64,000 nucleotides of DNA from Acinetobacter nectaris CIP 110549 (GCF_000488215.1 NZ_KI530712.1:1-64000); one strand, 5' to 3'; counted from the first letter of the stretch, positions 1 to 10,053 are shown. Program-made: numbers and translations. The notes: generated from the letters alone by a model not told the origin.

Positions 1-398
1 GCTTCTAATGCTTCTTGCTGTTTAGCTTCAGCCGCTTTCTGTTTGGCCTCAGCATCAGCTTTGAGCGCTTGCTGTTTAGCCTCAGCTGCTTTTTCTTTAA
101 CTTGTTCAGCAGCGAGAAGTTGGTTCAAATTAGGCTGTGGCAACGGTGGCGTATTGGGTTTTGATTCAGGTAGTGGTGTAGGTTGAGCCTGTGGAGAGGG
201 TTGGCTCTCTTTATTATTACTAGTGTCTGCAATCTGATCAGCGCTGACTAAATATGTTGTTAATTCTTTTTTAGGTTTAGGTGGTGGTGTTGTACCAAAA
301 TAGAGCAGAGCAATAAGAGCAACCGCATGTACACCAAGTGTAAATCCGATTGCTTTAGCTTTTTGCTGATCAAATGGCTGTTTATCAAATTTTTTCAT
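1..398 (-). CDS. tolA: TolA, N-terminal part (cut by window edge)
   Basis: TolA links the inner-membrane TolQR motor to Pal and the outer membrane. About 132 residues are visible from the ATG at 398. They comprise a short basic cytoplasmic start, one hydrophobic segment (about residues 13-30), a proline/lysine-rich linker with a PPPKPKK stretch, and the beginning of an Ala/Lys/Glu/Gln-rich helical domain that runs off the window. The C-terminal Pal/TolB-binding domain is not visible. The gene follows tolR by 11 bp in the same direction, as expected in a tolQRA operon. Assignment rests on architecture and context. Confidence 0.85.
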   Translation of the reverse strand, partial: MKKFDKQPFDQQKAKAIGFTLGVHAVALIALLYFGTTPPPKPKKELTTYLVSADQIADTSNNKESQPSPQAQPTPLPESKPNTPPLPQPNLNQLLAAEQVKEKAAEAKQQALKADAEAKQKAAEAKQQEALE

Positions 399-409
399 AT
401 TACTTTAGA

Positions 410-859
410 TTACTTAGCAGGGTCGGTAAGTAGGCCAACTTGAGTCAAGCCTGCATCTTGTAAATTTGCCATAAGAACAACAACTTCACCATAAGGTCGA
501 GACTGTGTACCATTAATGAGTACACTAAGTTCTTGCTGGTTATCTTGAGCATGCTGTTGTGCTTCAGACAATGTTTGCTTTAGTTCATCTAAAGACATCT
601 TTTCATCTTTATGTTCATGATAACGGAGTAAGTAGTTACCGCTTGCATCTAAGGTAACAATTGCAGGCGTATCTTTAGACTGAAATGGTGAGCTTTTTGC
701 TTTAGGAAGATCAACCTTTAAACTGCTAGAGATCATTGGCGCAGTTACCATAAAAATCACGAGTAAAACGAGCATTACATCAATATATGGCACTACATTC
801 ATATCGCTTTTTAACGGCTTTTTGATGCGTCCAAAACGCCCACTACGCTGTATTGCCAT
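410..859 (-). CDS. tolR: TolR, proton-channel subunit of the Tol-Pal motor
   Basis: 149-residue ExbD/TolR family protein. A basic N-terminus is followed by one membrane helix (about residues 20-42) with the family's membrane aspartate in the YIDVMLVLLVIFMV segment, then a periplasmic domain. It forms the proton-driven stator with TolQ and energises TolA. The ATG at 859 (MAIQRSGRF) was chosen because it starts just after the tolQ stop. A longer upstream reading would overlap tolQ and has no family resemblance. Confidence 0.93.
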   Translation of the reverse strand: MAIQRSGRFGRIKKPLKSDMNVVPYIDVMLVLLVIFMVTAPMISSSLKVDLPKAKSSPFQSKDTPAIVTLDASGNYLLRYHEHKDEKMSLDELKQTLSEAQQHAQDNQQELSVLINGTQSRPYGEVVVLMANLQDAGLTQVGLLTDPAK

Positions 860-860
860 T

Positions 861-1562
861 TTATTCAGACTCCTGAGAAGAGCCCATAGATTGACGTTGT
901 AGTAATGCAACCATTTCTTCAGCAAATAATGCACGGTCTGAGTAAACAGCTTCACTTTTTGCAGTAAAGTGGTTGAAAGCGAGTACAGCAGGAATCGCAG
1001 CAAATAAACCAATTGCTGTTGCAATCAGTGCCTCAGCAATACCCGGTGCAACGGTTGCTAATGTAACTTGCTCAACACCTGCAAGCCCAATAAAAGCATT
1101 CATGATGCCCCAAACTGTACCAAATAGACCAACATATGGCGCAACAGAACCAATACTTGCTAGACCATTTAAACCCGACTCAAGCGTACCTTGGTCACGA
1201 CTTAAACCGACACGTAGAATTCTTTCTGTACCATCTATTTTTTGTTGGATTGATGCCTGACGTTTTTTAAGTTTTAAATACTCTGAGTAGCCTTCATAAA
1301 AAATATCTTCTAATCCACGGCGTTCTGAGTTGAGCTGTGCATTATTATAAAGCGTATTTGTTTCTGCGCCTGACCAAAACATTTTTTGGAAGTGGTCATC
1401 CTGACGCGTCGCTTTTTTAAAGCCCATAGATAGTTTAGCAATAACATACCAACTATATATTGAGGCAAGAAAAAGTAAAAGCATGACCAGTTGTACAACA
1501 GGACTTGCTTGTGAAATTAAATTGGTTATATGCAGTGTTGTTTCTACGTTTTGAGTGGTCAT
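861..1562 (-). CDS. tolQ: TolQ, Tol-Pal motor subunit
   Basis: 233-residue MotA/TolQ/ExbB family protein. One N-terminal membrane helix (about residues 20-45) is followed by a cytoplasmic region and then two helices in the second half that hold the conserved GTVWGIMNAF and PGIAEALIATAIGLFAAIPAV blocks. It builds the inner-membrane proton channel with TolR. tolR follows after a 1-bp gap and ybgC lies 20 bp upstream in the same direction. Length and motifs fit the family. Confidence 0.95.
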   Translation of the reverse strand: MTTQNVETTLHITNLISQASPVVQLVMLLLFLASIYSWYVIAKLSMGFKKATRQDDHFQKMFWSGAETNTLYNNAQLNSERRGLEDIFYEGYSEYLKLKKRQASIQQKIDGTERILRVGLSRDQGTLESGLNGLASIGSVAPYVGLFGTVWGIMNAFIGLAGVEQVTLATVAPGIAEALIATAIGLFAAIPAVLAFNHFTAKSEAVYSDRALFAEEMVALLQRQSMGSSQESE

Positions 1563-1582
1563 ATCTAAAAAGCCATTGGTGC

Positions 1583-1990
1583 CTAATTTTGTTCCATTTC
1601 TTTTTTAAGCAATGAACTAATTTCTTCAGGGAGTCGACGTGGCAGCATATTTGCATTTAAGCATGCCAACTCAACTTCACCCGTTGCAAGCAAGATTTCA
1701 CCACGATAAATATTCTGTTGCAATATAAAAGATGCGGCTTTACAAGAAATAACACGAGCAGTTACAGTAATGAGGTCGTCCATTAAAATTGGGCGTAAAT
1801 ATTTTAGACTAATTCCACGTACAACAAAATTATAGTCTTTCTGGTGCCAATAATGATCTATGCCAGATGCACGTAACCATTCTGTGCGTGTTCTTTCCAT
1901 ATATCGAATATGATTTGCATGATAAACAATACCGCCTGCATCTGTATCTTCAATATAAACACGAATTTTAAATTCAAAATGGCTAGCCAT
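1583..1990 (-). CDS. ybgC: YbgC-type acyl-CoA thioesterase of the tol operon
   Basis: 135-residue hot-dog-fold thioesterase. The signature near residues 12-25 (YIEDTDAGGIVYHANH) contains the catalytic Asp of the YbgC/4-hydroxybenzoyl-CoA thioesterase family. In other bacteria YbgC hydrolyses acyl-CoAs and is often the first gene of the tol-pal operon, as here. An AGGG ribosome site precedes the ATG. The physiological substrate cannot be read from sequence. Confidence 0.92.
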   Translation of the reverse strand: MASHFEFKIRVYIEDTDAGGIVYHANHIRYMERTRTEWLRASGIDHYWHQKDYNFVVRGISLKYLRPILMDDLITVTARVISCKAASFILQQNIYRGEILLATGEVELACLNANMLPRRLPEEISSLLKKEMEQN

Positions 1991-2565
1991 GAAAAGTTCC
2001 CTATACAGCAGATTTAGATTAAGTATTTGAAAAATAATTCAAATAAATATAGTTGGTTAGCGAAATGTCCCTGCTTGTATTGCCAGTATTTTAATCTTGT
2101 CGGCTGAAGCAGAAAGCATGTGGGGTTATATATGTAGTCTGGCGAATAAAAGATACATATGTATATACTTTATTGGTGGGGAATTTTAACAGAATCCATT
2201 GAGTGGAACATGGCACAAGATATCAATATCTATTGATGATGAGATGATGTCTAGTCACTTTCCTTGGTTGTAATAATGATGTTTGGGGTTTCTGTTCAAA
2301 AATATGAGATATATAAATTTTACAAAAATATTTATAAATATGATTAATAAATGGCAGTTACTTTCTTAGATTATGCAATAACAAAAAAGTTAGATGCTTT
2401 TAGGTTGTGTATACGTAGTCATTTAAAATTTCAATTGACTCAAAGTCATATTTATTTATCTGAGAAATGGGAATGAAAATCCGATCTTTAAATAAACCTC
2501 TCTAGGAAGTTTTTTGAAAGTTTAATACCGCCATGAACAATAGTCATAACGGTATGATTTTAAAT
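1991..2565. other. 575-bp intergenic region between ybgC and ruvB
   Basis: AT-rich, with no convincing open reading frame on either strand. It must hold the promoter of the ybgC-tolQRA operon (minus strand, near 2000-2100), but I see no clean -35/-10 pair. A weak inverted repeat (ATACCG/CGGTAT, about 2526-2557) downstream of ruvB could terminate minus-strand transcription, although it lacks a strong T tract. Nothing else was recognised. Confidence 0.5.
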
Positions 2566-3576
2566 TTAGGATGATTTTGGGTCTTCAGGAGGTGTAAGAC
2601 CAAATTGCAAATAAGATTGTGTTGTAGCAATTCGCCCACGAGCGGTACGCATTACATAACCTTGCTGTATAAGATAGGGTTCAATAACATCTTCTAATGT
2701 ACCGCTGTCTTCTGCCATAGCAGCTGCAAGTGCTTCTACACCTGCAGGGCCACCATCAAAACGTTCTAAAAGCATGGTTAGATAACGGCGGTCTAAAGTA
2801 TCTAACCCCGATTTATCTACATTTAACATATCTAATGCACGTTGAGCCATTTCTTGAGTGATTTCGCCTGTTCCCTTAACTTGGGCATAATCGCGTACTC
2901 GGCGTAGTAAACGGTTTGCAATACGAGGTGTACCACGAGCACGGCGTGCAATTTCTTGCGCACCGCTGCTTGTAATACCAACATCCATTAGGCGAGAGGA
3001 GCGCTCAACAATATATGTGAGGTCTTCAACTGAATAAAACTCTAGGCGTTGAACAATACCAAAACGATCACGTAGTGGCGAGGTGAGTAACCCTGCACGT
3101 GTTGTTGCAGCAACGAGAGTAAATGGAGGTAAATCAAGTTTAATAGAGCGCGCAGCAGGCCCTTCACCAATCATAATATCTAATTGGTAGTCTTCCATTG
3201 CAGGGTAGAGTATCTCTTCAATCACAGGTGAGAGGCGGTGAATCTCATCAATAAATAAAACATCACCTTCCTCTAAATTTGTGAGTAAAGCAGCAAGATC
3301 GCCAGCACGCTCTAAGACAGGCCCAGAGGTAGATTTTAGACTTCCACTCATTTCACGGGCAATAATATTGGCAAGAGTTGTTTTTCCCAAACCGGGAGGG
3401 CCAAAAATGAGAGTATGGTCTAGTGCTTCACCACGACCGCGTGCAGCACCAATAAAAATTTCCATTTGCTCACGTACAATGGGCTGACCAATATAGTCGC
3501 TTAACGTGGCAGGTCGAATGGCACGGTCAATTTGATCTTCAGGTTTTTCATTCCCGTTAATGAGTCTGTCTTGCAT
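2566..3576 (-). CDS. ruvB: RuvB, Holliday-junction branch-migration ATPase
   Basis: 336-residue AAA+ motor that drives RuvA-bound Holliday junctions. Visible motifs are Walker [10 protein letters not shown] (about residues 58-66), Walker B with DEIHR, the sensor region ATTRAGLLT, an arginine-finger segment SPLRDRFG, and the C-terminal winged-helix domain ending in a Thr/Pro-rich tail. It lies 3 bp behind ruvA. ruvC is not adjacent in this window. Confidence 0.97.
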   Translation of the reverse strand: MQDRLINGNEKPEDQIDRAIRPATLSDYIGQPIVREQMEIFIGAARGRGEALDHTLIFGPPGLGKTTLANIIAREMSGSLKSTSGPVLERAGDLAALLTNLEEGDVLFIDEIHRLSPVIEEILYPAMEDYQLDIMIGEGPAARSIKLDLPPFTLVAATTRAGLLTSPLRDRFGIVQRLEFYSVEDLTYIVERSSRLMDVGITSSGAQEIARRARGTPRIANRLLRRVRDYAQVKGTGEITQEMAQRALDMLNVDKSGLDTLDRRYLTMLLERFDGGPAGVEALAAAMAEDSGTLEDVIEPYLIQQGYVMRTARGRIATTQSYLQFGLTPPEDPKSS

Positions 3577-3579
3577 AAC

Positions 3580-4188
3580 TTATGATTTCATCATTGATTT
3601 AAGTGCAGCACGAATAATGTCTGCAACTTCTGTATGTTGATCTTTTACACTTGCCACGACTTTTTTAGCTTCTTGAGGTTTGTAACCTAAAGATAGTAGA
3701 GCAGCTTCGGCTTCAGCAACGGCTGAGTTGACCGACTGTTGTAAGGGCATCGTTGTATTATTTGAGTGATGGGGCGCATCTTGCTGTAAAGCTTTTATAC
3801 GATCTCTTAACTCAATGAGTAAACGCTCAGCTGTTTTTTTGCCCACACCTGGTACTTTAACGAGCGTGTTAATATCATCATTTTCAATGGTTTGAATAAG
3901 TAAATCTGCACTAAGAGTAGAAAGTATACCAAGTGCCATTTTAGGGCCAACACCATTGACTTTAAGTAATGTTCTAAAGAAAGTTTTTTCCCGTAAATCT
4001 AAAAAACCATACAGAAGCTGAGCATCTTCTCTCACGGTAAGGTGTGTCCATAAGGTAACTTTTTGACCCTTTTGTAATTGGCAGAAGGTAGAAAGCGGTG
4101 TATCTATTTCATAACCGATTCCATTCACATTTAAGATCACGGTAGGTGCCTCTAATGCGAGGACCTCACCAATAAGGCAACCAATCAT
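3580..4188 (-). CDS. ruvA: RuvA, Holliday-junction binding protein
   Basis: 202-residue protein of normal family length. The N-terminal OB-fold begins MIGCLIGEV. Paired helix-hairpin-helix motifs are visible (VNGVGPKMAL and VPGVGKKTAERLL, roughly residues 70-125). A flexible linker and a C-terminal domain III that contacts RuvB follow. It is the first gene of a ruvAB pair and lies 9 bp after the dGTPase gene in the same direction. Confidence 0.96.
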   Translation of the reverse strand: MIGCLIGEVLALEAPTVILNVNGIGYEIDTPLSTFCQLQKGQKVTLWTHLTVREDAQLLYGFLDLREKTFFRTLLKVNGVGPKMALGILSTLSADLLIQTIENDDINTLVKVPGVGKKTAERLLIELRDRIKALQQDAPHHSNNTTMPLQQSVNSAVAEAEAALLSLGYKPQEAKKVVASVKDQHTEVADIIRAALKSMMKS

Positions 4189-4197
4189 TTAGTTTTC

Positions 4198-5526
4198 CTA
4201 TGAAGTAAATGCAGGGCGATGACCCTGTAGTATTTGTGCAAGATGATATGCCTGATGATCGGAGAATTTACCAACAATGTCGAGAACTTGCATAATATTT
4301 TGGTAATGATTGTCCCCAAAATGAACACCAGATTGTTCTAGCATAAGCATAAGCTTGCGGTCTTTATAGTTTGTCGATTTATTTGGCATAGTCAGTGGCA
4401 TAAATGCATCTAAAATATGCTGTAAACTCATGTGAGCAATCACTTCTAAATCAATTTTTTGGCGATGACCGAAAATCTTTTGTCTTGCAAGGTTCTTTGC
4501 TTCTTCAATACCGGCTGAAATATCTGTTGGGCAGTATTGTAGTAATGTCCCTTGCAATTGCCCCATAAGAATTGTTGTTTGGTGACGTGAAAAAGCATTT
4601 GTTACTTCTTCTACAAGTCTTTTCATTGCGCGGCCACGTAACGCAGCAATCTTTTGTTGCCATGTTGTCCAAGGTAAAGACAATTCATTTGGAATGCCGT
4701 AGTCGGCAATCAGTTTTATAAAAATAGGTTCAACTTCTTCATACGTTAAAATATTTAAGCTAATTGCATCCTCAAGATCAATCAGTGCATAGCAAATATC
4801 GTCCGCTGCTTCTAAAAGATAAGTGAGTGGATGGCGACAATAATGATATTCACCAAGCTCAATGAGTCCTAATCGGTTTGCAATTTCAGCAAGAATATTT
4901 TTCTCACTTTGATAACAACCAAATTTGGCACGATTTTGTGCAGATTCATTTTCTTGAATCGGTTTGGAAAGCCAAGGATATTTTAGATAAGCACCAAGTG
5001 TCGCAGCAGTTAGACGCATGCCACCATCTTCGGGATGATGGTCTACCCGAGTGAGTAGGCGTAAACCTTGTGCATTGCCTTCAAACTGTCGTACATCAGC
5101 AGACTCTTCAGGAGAAAGTGCATCAAGAAAATTGTTTTGAGCTGCCGTATCAAACCACTCTCGAATCGCATATTCACCTGCATGTCCAAAGGGAGGGTTT
5201 CCAATGTCATGTGCTAAACAAGCTGCTTGAATAATTGCACCAAGATCAGCAGGTGAAATCCAAGAGGGTAGATTATCTTTAATTTTTTCGGCAGCTAGCA
5301 TTCCTAAAGAGCGACCAACGCATGAAACTTCTAAAGAATGTGTTAGTCGAGTATGTACACCGTCATGTTGTGTGAGTGGGTGAACTTGCGTTTTACGGTT
5401 CAGTTGTCTAAAGCTTTGCGAAAATATGATTCGGTCATAGTCTTTATGGAATGGGCTTCGACCAAGTTCGTTTTGATTTTTTTTACTTCCTAAACGGGTC
5501 GCTGAAAGTAGTTCTAACCAGCGCAT
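4198..5526 (-). CDS. dgt: Deoxyguanosinetriphosphate triphosphohydrolase-like HD protein
   Basis: About 442-residue dGTPase-family protein that hydrolyses dGTP or other dNTPs to nucleoside and tripolyphosphate. HD-domain metal ligands are visible: H in RLTHSLEVS, the HD pair in CLAHDIGNPPFGH, and D in EAADDICYAL. The N-terminal segment SPFHKDYDRIIFSQSFRQLNRKTQV is the family hallmark. The start MRWLELLS at 5526 is preferred; an in-frame ATG three codons upstream (5535) is possible. Substrate preference is unknown. Confidence 0.9.
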   Translation of the reverse strand: MRWLELLSATRLGSKKNQNELGRSPFHKDYDRIIFSQSFRQLNRKTQVHPLTQHDGVHTRLTHSLEVSCVGRSLGMLAAEKIKDNLPSWISPADLGAIIQAACLAHDIGNPPFGHAGEYAIREWFDTAAQNNFLDALSPEESADVRQFEGNAQGLRLLTRVDHHPEDGGMRLTAATLGAYLKYPWLSKPIQENESAQNRAKFGCYQSEKNILAEIANRLGLIELGEYHYCRHPLTYLLEAADDICYALIDLEDAISLNILTYEEVEPIFIKLIADYGIPNELSLPWTTWQQKIAALRGRAMKRLVEEVTNAFSRHQTTILMGQLQGTLLQYCPTDISAGIEEAKNLARQKIFGHRQKIDLEVIAHMSLQHILDAFMPLTMPNKSTNYKDRKLMLMLEQSGVHFGDNHYQNIMQVLDIVGKFSDHQAYHLAQILQGHRPAFTS

Positions 5527-5729
5527 TTCTTTCATTCGTCATAGAATCAATTGTTGGATTTCATCCATCATGCCAAAAAAAGTATCGATTCTCTAGTCAC
5601 ATACGTCAAAGGTTGTCGTTTCATTTGTGATTGAATGGTAATTTTTACATGATATGTTTGCATTTCGATCATTCAAAAAGCACGCTACAATAAAGTAGAT
5701 AATTTATTATTATAAGTAGGGCAAGAAAG

Positions 5730-6431
5730 ATGTCTCGTCATTCTCATCATGAAGAAAACCACTATACAGAGCGTTCGGGATGGTTGCGTGCTGCGGTACT
5801 TGGCGCAAATGATGGCATTATTTCCGTAACGAGTTTAGTTGTGGGCATTTCTGCAAGTGGGGCAGCAGTAAATACACTTTTGATTACGTGTATTGCAGGT
5901 GTTATTTCAGGGGCGGTCTCTATGGCAGCAGGTGAATTTATTTCTGTGAAATCTCAACAAGATATTGAAGATGCGGATCTAAGAATGGAAGCCAAGAGTT
6001 TAGATTTATCGCCTGATTTAGAGTTGTTGGAATTAACTAAAATTTATATTCATCGTGGTTTGGATAAAGAATTGGCTTTTGAAGTTGCTAAACAGCTTAC
6101 AGAGCACAATGCACTTGCTGCCCATGCAAGAGATGAAATAGGTATTAATGAAGAAACAGCAGCACAGCCATTTCTTGCAGCTTTTTCATCTGCAATTTCT
6201 TTTGCTTTAGGTGGTTTATGTCCATTATTGGCTATCTTATTGTTGCCAAGAGATCACCTTGAATATGGAATTATTCTTGTTGGTGTAGTTTCGCTGGGTG
6301 TACTTGGCATTGTTTCAAGTTATGCAGGGGGGAGTAACATGATTAAAGGGGCTATCCGCATCATGTTGTGGGGTATTGTTGCGATGGCATTTACATTTTG
6401 GATTGGTTCTTTATTTAATGTTTCTGTTTAG
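5730..6431 (+). CDS. VIT1/CCC1-family membrane transporter
   Basis: 233-residue integral membrane protein of the vacuolar iron transporter family. The N-terminal signature is AAVLGANDGIISVTSLVVG, and the SMAAGEFISVKSQQD block lies about residues 68-85. About five hydrophobic segments are visible, with a charged central insert rich in Glu/His that resembles the metal-binding domain of the family. The probable role is Fe(II)/Mn(II) transport across the inner membrane. It is a single gene preceded by an AGGG ribosome site. Metal specificity is not evident. Confidence 0.88.
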   Translation: MSRHSHHEENHYTERSGWLRAAVLGANDGIISVTSLVVGISASGAAVNTLLITCIAGVISGAVSMAAGEFISVKSQQDIEDADLRMEAKSLDLSPDLELLELTKIYIHRGLDKELAFEVAKQLTEHNALAAHARDEIGINEETAAQPFLAAFSSAISFALGGLCPLLAILLLPRDHLEYGIILVGVVSLGVLGIVSSYAGGSNMIKGAIRIMLWGIVAMAFTFWIGSLFNVSV

Positions 6432-6600
6432 TCTAAGTTTTTGAAAAATATTTAATTATTTGGATGATACTGTAGTTTTATTTAAAATTGATCAAAAAAT
6501 GTGTTAATATTTTGTATATACATTTTTAAGCCATTCGCTTGTGTTTTATTCACTTTAACGAATTTGAGTTGTATTTTTAGCAGAATACAGAATATTTTTT

Positions 6601-8073
6601 ATGAAAACTGCAACAGAACATCCTACTGAAGTAGGACTTGATGATATTAATATTGTTGAGACGAAAAAGACCAAAAAAGCAATTACTGCTGCTGCCTTAG
6701 GTAATACCATTGAGTGGTTTGACTTTGGTGTGTATGGCTATGTCGCATATGTATTAGGAAAAGTCTTTTTTCCTAATACATCTCCAAGTCTTCAGCTCAT
6801 AGCAACATTAGCAACATTTTCTGTACCATTTATTTTTAGGCCGCTTGGTGGCATTATTTTTGGTGTGTTGGGCGATAAATATGGTCGTAAGCATATTCTC
6901 GCAATTACGATTATTATGATGACTTTAAGTACGGCGGCCATTGGTTTGATACCGACGTATGCAACGATTGGTATTTGGGCACCAATTTTATTGTTAATTT
7001 TAAAAGTTCTACAAGGGGTTTCAACAGGTGGGGAGTACTCAGGTGCTGCAACATTTGTATCTGAATATTCGCCAGACCGCAAACGTGGCTTCTTGGTAAG
7101 TTGGCTAGATTTTGGTTCAATCGCAGGCTTCCTTTTGGGTGCAGGTTCAGTTTCTCTTATTAGTTATATTATTGGCGAGCAGAATTTTGCAGATTGGGGT
7201 TGGCGTATTCCATTTTTAATTGCATTGCCATTAGGCGCAATTGGTCTTTATTTACGTCATGCAGTAGAAGAAACGCCTGCGTATAAAAAAGCGGCTGAAA
7301 GTGAAGAAAAACGTATTTCGTTTAAAGAAATTATAACGCATCATCGTAGAAGTTTATTGGTTTGTGTTGGTATAACCATTACAACTGGTGTTGTATACTA
7401 TATGCTCTTAACTTATCTACCGAGTTATCTTACACATAATTTGCATTATCCAAGTGGAAAAAGTGAACTGCTGTCGATTGGCTTAATGGTTTTAATGCTA
7501 TTTTTTCAGTTATTGGTTGGTTGGCTAAGTGACAAAATTGGGCGTCGTCCATTTATTTTTGCAAGTAGCTTCATACAAATTGTACTCGCATATCCTGTTT
7601 TTATGCTGCTAACGTCTGGCGTTGAATCACTTATTATTTTGGGTATGGTGATTTTGGCATTGGCGGTGAATATGCTGCTTGGAATTATGGCTGCAACACT
7701 TCCTGCATTATTTCCAACTGAAATTCGTTATTCTGCCTTGGCAACATCGTATAATCTTTCAATTGTTTTTGTGGGGTTAACCCCGACTGTTTTAGCAATG
7801 TTGGTTGAATATACAGGGAACTTGATGATTCCTGCATATTATTTAATGGCTTTCGGTGTTATAGGTGTTGTTACTGCCATTTATTTTAAAGAAACAGCAA
7901 ATAAACCACTTTATGGTACAGCACCAATTGCTGAAGATCGTGCCGAAGCAATAGAGCTACTTGATGTGTTGCATGAGAATATTGAAGAGAAGGTTCAAAG
8001 AATTGATATTCAGATGGATGAGCTTAGTCATAAACGTGCAAAACTTGTGAAACAGCACCCCCATTTAAATTAA
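6601..8073 (+). CDS. MFS transporter, ProP-like (metabolite:H+ symporter family), copy 1
   Basis: 490-residue major facilitator with 12 predicted membrane segments. It has the MHS-family N-terminal block GNTIEWFDFGVYGY, the loop-2 motif GDKYGRKHIL and its C-half counterpart SDKIGRRPF. The C-terminal tail (about residues 455-490) is a charged heptad-like helix ending KLVKQHPHLN, similar in kind to the osmosensing coiled coil of ProP. It may import proline, betaine or a related compatible solute. It forms a tandem pair with the gene at 8349. Substrate remains inferred. Confidence 0.85.
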   Translation: MKTATEHPTEVGLDDINIVETKKTKKAITAAALGNTIEWFDFGVYGYVAYVLGKVFFPNTSPSLQLIATLATFSVPFIFRPLGGIIFGVLGDKYGRKHILAITIIMMTLSTAAIGLIPTYATIGIWAPILLLILKVLQGVSTGGEYSGAATFVSEYSPDRKRGFLVSWLDFGSIAGFLLGAGSVSLISYIIGEQNFADWGWRIPFLIALPLGAIGLYLRHAVEETPAYKKAAESEEKRISFKEIITHHRRSLLVCVGITITTGVVYYMLLTYLPSYLTHNLHYPSGKSELLSIGLMVLMLFFQLLVGWLSDKIGRRPFIFASSFIQIVLAYPVFMLLTSGVESLIILGMVILALAVNMLLGIMAATLPALFPTEIRYSALATSYNLSIVFVGLTPTVLAMLVEYTGNLMIPAYYLMAFGVIGVVTAIYFKETANKPLYGTAPIAEDRAEAIELLDVLHENIEEKVQRIDIQMDELSHKRAKLVKQHPHLN

Positions 8074-8094
8074 GTAATTTACATGTCATTATTT

Positions 8095-8126
8095 GGGCAT
8101 AAAACTTTAGTTTTATGCCCATTTTT
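8095..8126 (+). terminator. Rho-independent terminator after first MFS gene
   Basis: Perfect GGGCATAAAAC/GTTTTATGCCC stem with a four-base loop, followed by ATTTTT. It separates the two MFS transporter genes, so the second likely has its own promoter in 8130-8348. Confidence 0.85.
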
Positions 8127-8348
8127 CTATTAATTTAATACCTAAAAGCATGTATTTTAATATTTGGTAAAATATTATTTTTAATATAATTATTTGATTT
8201 TAAATGAAATAAGTTTGTTTCTTTAGAGTGGTTTAGGGTTTGTTGTATTTTTGTGTTAGAGTCTGCGCCCACATATTAGCTTAATGCTTATCACAAAGTG
8301 ATTTGAGCGACGTAAGAGTTATCTTTCTAATTCAATACAGGGTGTTTA

Positions 8349-9821
8349 ATGCAAACAGCAACTGATAAAAGTAATGAAGTGGGGCTCGATGATATCAATA
8401 TTGTCGAAAGTGCCAAAACAAAAAAAGCAATTACAGCAGCCGCTTTAGGTAATACCATTGAATGGTTTGACTTTGGTGTGTATGGCTATGTCGCATATGT
8501 ATTAGGAAAAGTCTTTTTTCCTAATACATCTCCAAGCCTTCAGCTTATTGCAACGCTTGCAGCGTTTTCTATTCCTTTCGTATTCCGTCCTATAGGCGGT
8601 ATTATCTTTGGTTTCTTGGGTGATAAATATGGTCGTAAGCATATTCTTGCAATTACGATCATGATTATGACGTTAAGTACCTGCGGTATTGGTCTGATCC
8701 CAAGCTATGAAAGTATTGGTATTTGGGCACCTATTTTATTGCTGATTGTAAAAATTGCACAGGGTATATCTGTTGGTGGTGAATATGCAGGTGCAGCAAT
8801 TTTTGTTGCAGAATATTCTCCAGACCGCAAACGTGGATTTATGGCGAGCTGGTTAGACTTTGGCTCAATTGCAGGCTTCTTAATTGGTGCGGGCACAGTA
8901 TCATTTATTAGTTCAATGGTAGGTGAGCATAGCTTTGCTGAATGGGGATGGCGCATTCCATTTCTACTTTCTTTACCATTGGGTTTAGTGGGAATGTATT
9001 TGCGTAATGCATTAGAGGAAACACCTGCATATAAAAAAGCAACTGAAAATGCAGAAAAGAAAATTCCTTTTAGGGAAGTACTTACCACACACAAACGCAG
9101 TCTTTGGGTATGTGTGGGTATTGTTGTAAGTACAGATGTTGTTTATTACATGCTACTGACGTATTTGCCAAGTTACTTTACGCATAACTTGCATTACCCA
9201 AGTAATCGTGGAGAAATGGTGACCATTGGTGTCATGTTTGGCATGCTGTTTTTACAACTCTTTATTGGTTGGTTGAGCGATAAGGTTGGTCGCCGTCCAT
9301 TTATTTTTGCAGGTAGTCTTTCACTTATATTCTTGTCGTATCCTGCATTTATGCTCATGACATCTGGCGTTGAGTCTTTAATGTTTGCAGGACTCTTCAT
9401 TTTGGCGCTTTCTGTAAATATGTTATTGGGTATTATGGCTGCGACTATTCCTGCATTATTCCCAACCGATATCCGTTATTCTGCACTTGCTGCTGCATTT
9501 AATATCTCAATTGTATTTGCAGGTTTAACGCCGACTGTGACAGCTGCACTTGTAGAAAATACAGGCAATCTCATGATTCCTGCTTATTATCTTATTGTTT
9601 TTGGTTTTGTTGGTTTAATCACTGCATTTTATTTTAAAGAAACTGCAAATAAGCCATTATATGGTACTGCGCCAATTGCAGAAGACCATCAAGAAGCGAA
9701 AGAGCTTTTAGAAGTTTTTCATGAAAACATTGAAGAAAAAGTTCAAAAAATTGATGAAAAAATGGATGAGCTGAGCCAAAAGCGTGAGAAGTTAGTCAGT
9801 CAGCATCCTGAATTAAAATAG
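8349..9821 (+). CDS. MFS transporter, ProP-like, copy 2 (tandem paralogue)
   Basis: 490 residues, exactly the length of the preceding gene and collinear with it. It has the same GNTIEWFDFGVYGY block, GDKYGRKHIL and SDKVGRRPF loops, and a C-terminal coiled-coil-like tail (KIDEKMDELSQKREKLVSQHPELK). Identity to copy 1 is high throughout, but codon usage differs except for one 74-bp block that is identical at the DNA level. A separate terminator lies between the genes, suggesting independent regulation. Likely a proton-coupled uptake system for a compatible solute; substrate not determinable. Confidence 0.85.
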   Translation: MQTATDKSNEVGLDDINIVESAKTKKAITAAALGNTIEWFDFGVYGYVAYVLGKVFFPNTSPSLQLIATLAAFSIPFVFRPIGGIIFGFLGDKYGRKHILAITIMIMTLSTCGIGLIPSYESIGIWAPILLLIVKIAQGISVGGEYAGAAIFVAEYSPDRKRGFMASWLDFGSIAGFLIGAGTVSFISSMVGEHSFAEWGWRIPFLLSLPLGLVGMYLRNALEETPAYKKATENAEKKIPFREVLTTHKRSLWVCVGIVVSTDVVYYMLLTYLPSYFTHNLHYPSNRGEMVTIGVMFGMLFLQLFIGWLSDKVGRRPFIFAGSLSLIFLSYPAFMLMTSGVESLMFAGLFILALSVNMLLGIMAATIPALFPTDIRYSALAAAFNISIVFAGLTPTVTAALVENTGNLMIPAYYLIVFGFVGLITAFYFKETANKPLYGTAPIAEDHQEAKELLEVFHENIEEKVQKIDEKMDELSQKREKLVSQHPELK

Positions 9822-9845
9822 TTTATTTTTTAAATAAATATTTTG

Positions 9846-9881
9846 ACCGATCTCATTTAAAAATAGGTGAGGTCGGTTTTT
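9846..9881 (+). terminator. Terminator after second MFS gene
   Basis: ACCGATCTC pairs with GAGGTCGGT (one G-U pair), followed by a T tract. It lies about 25 bp after the stop codon. Confidence 0.75.
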
Positions 9882-10053
9882 ATTTGGTTGTAAATTAAGA
9901 TTATCTTTATTAATTTTAACAATTTTTTCATATATCTTTTCGATTATGCTTGTTTGAACTAGCTCAATAGACGAATAAGCAGTATTATAGACGCTCTTCT
10001 CAAAGTCACATTGCGGTAAGGTGTTAAGACTTACCCGTGGAGCCAAAATCAAC

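Noticed and set aside
1-398. Low-complexity coding DNA in tolA taken as a nucleotide repeat
   Set aside because: The Ala/Lys/Gln-rich repeats are the normal helical domain of TolA.
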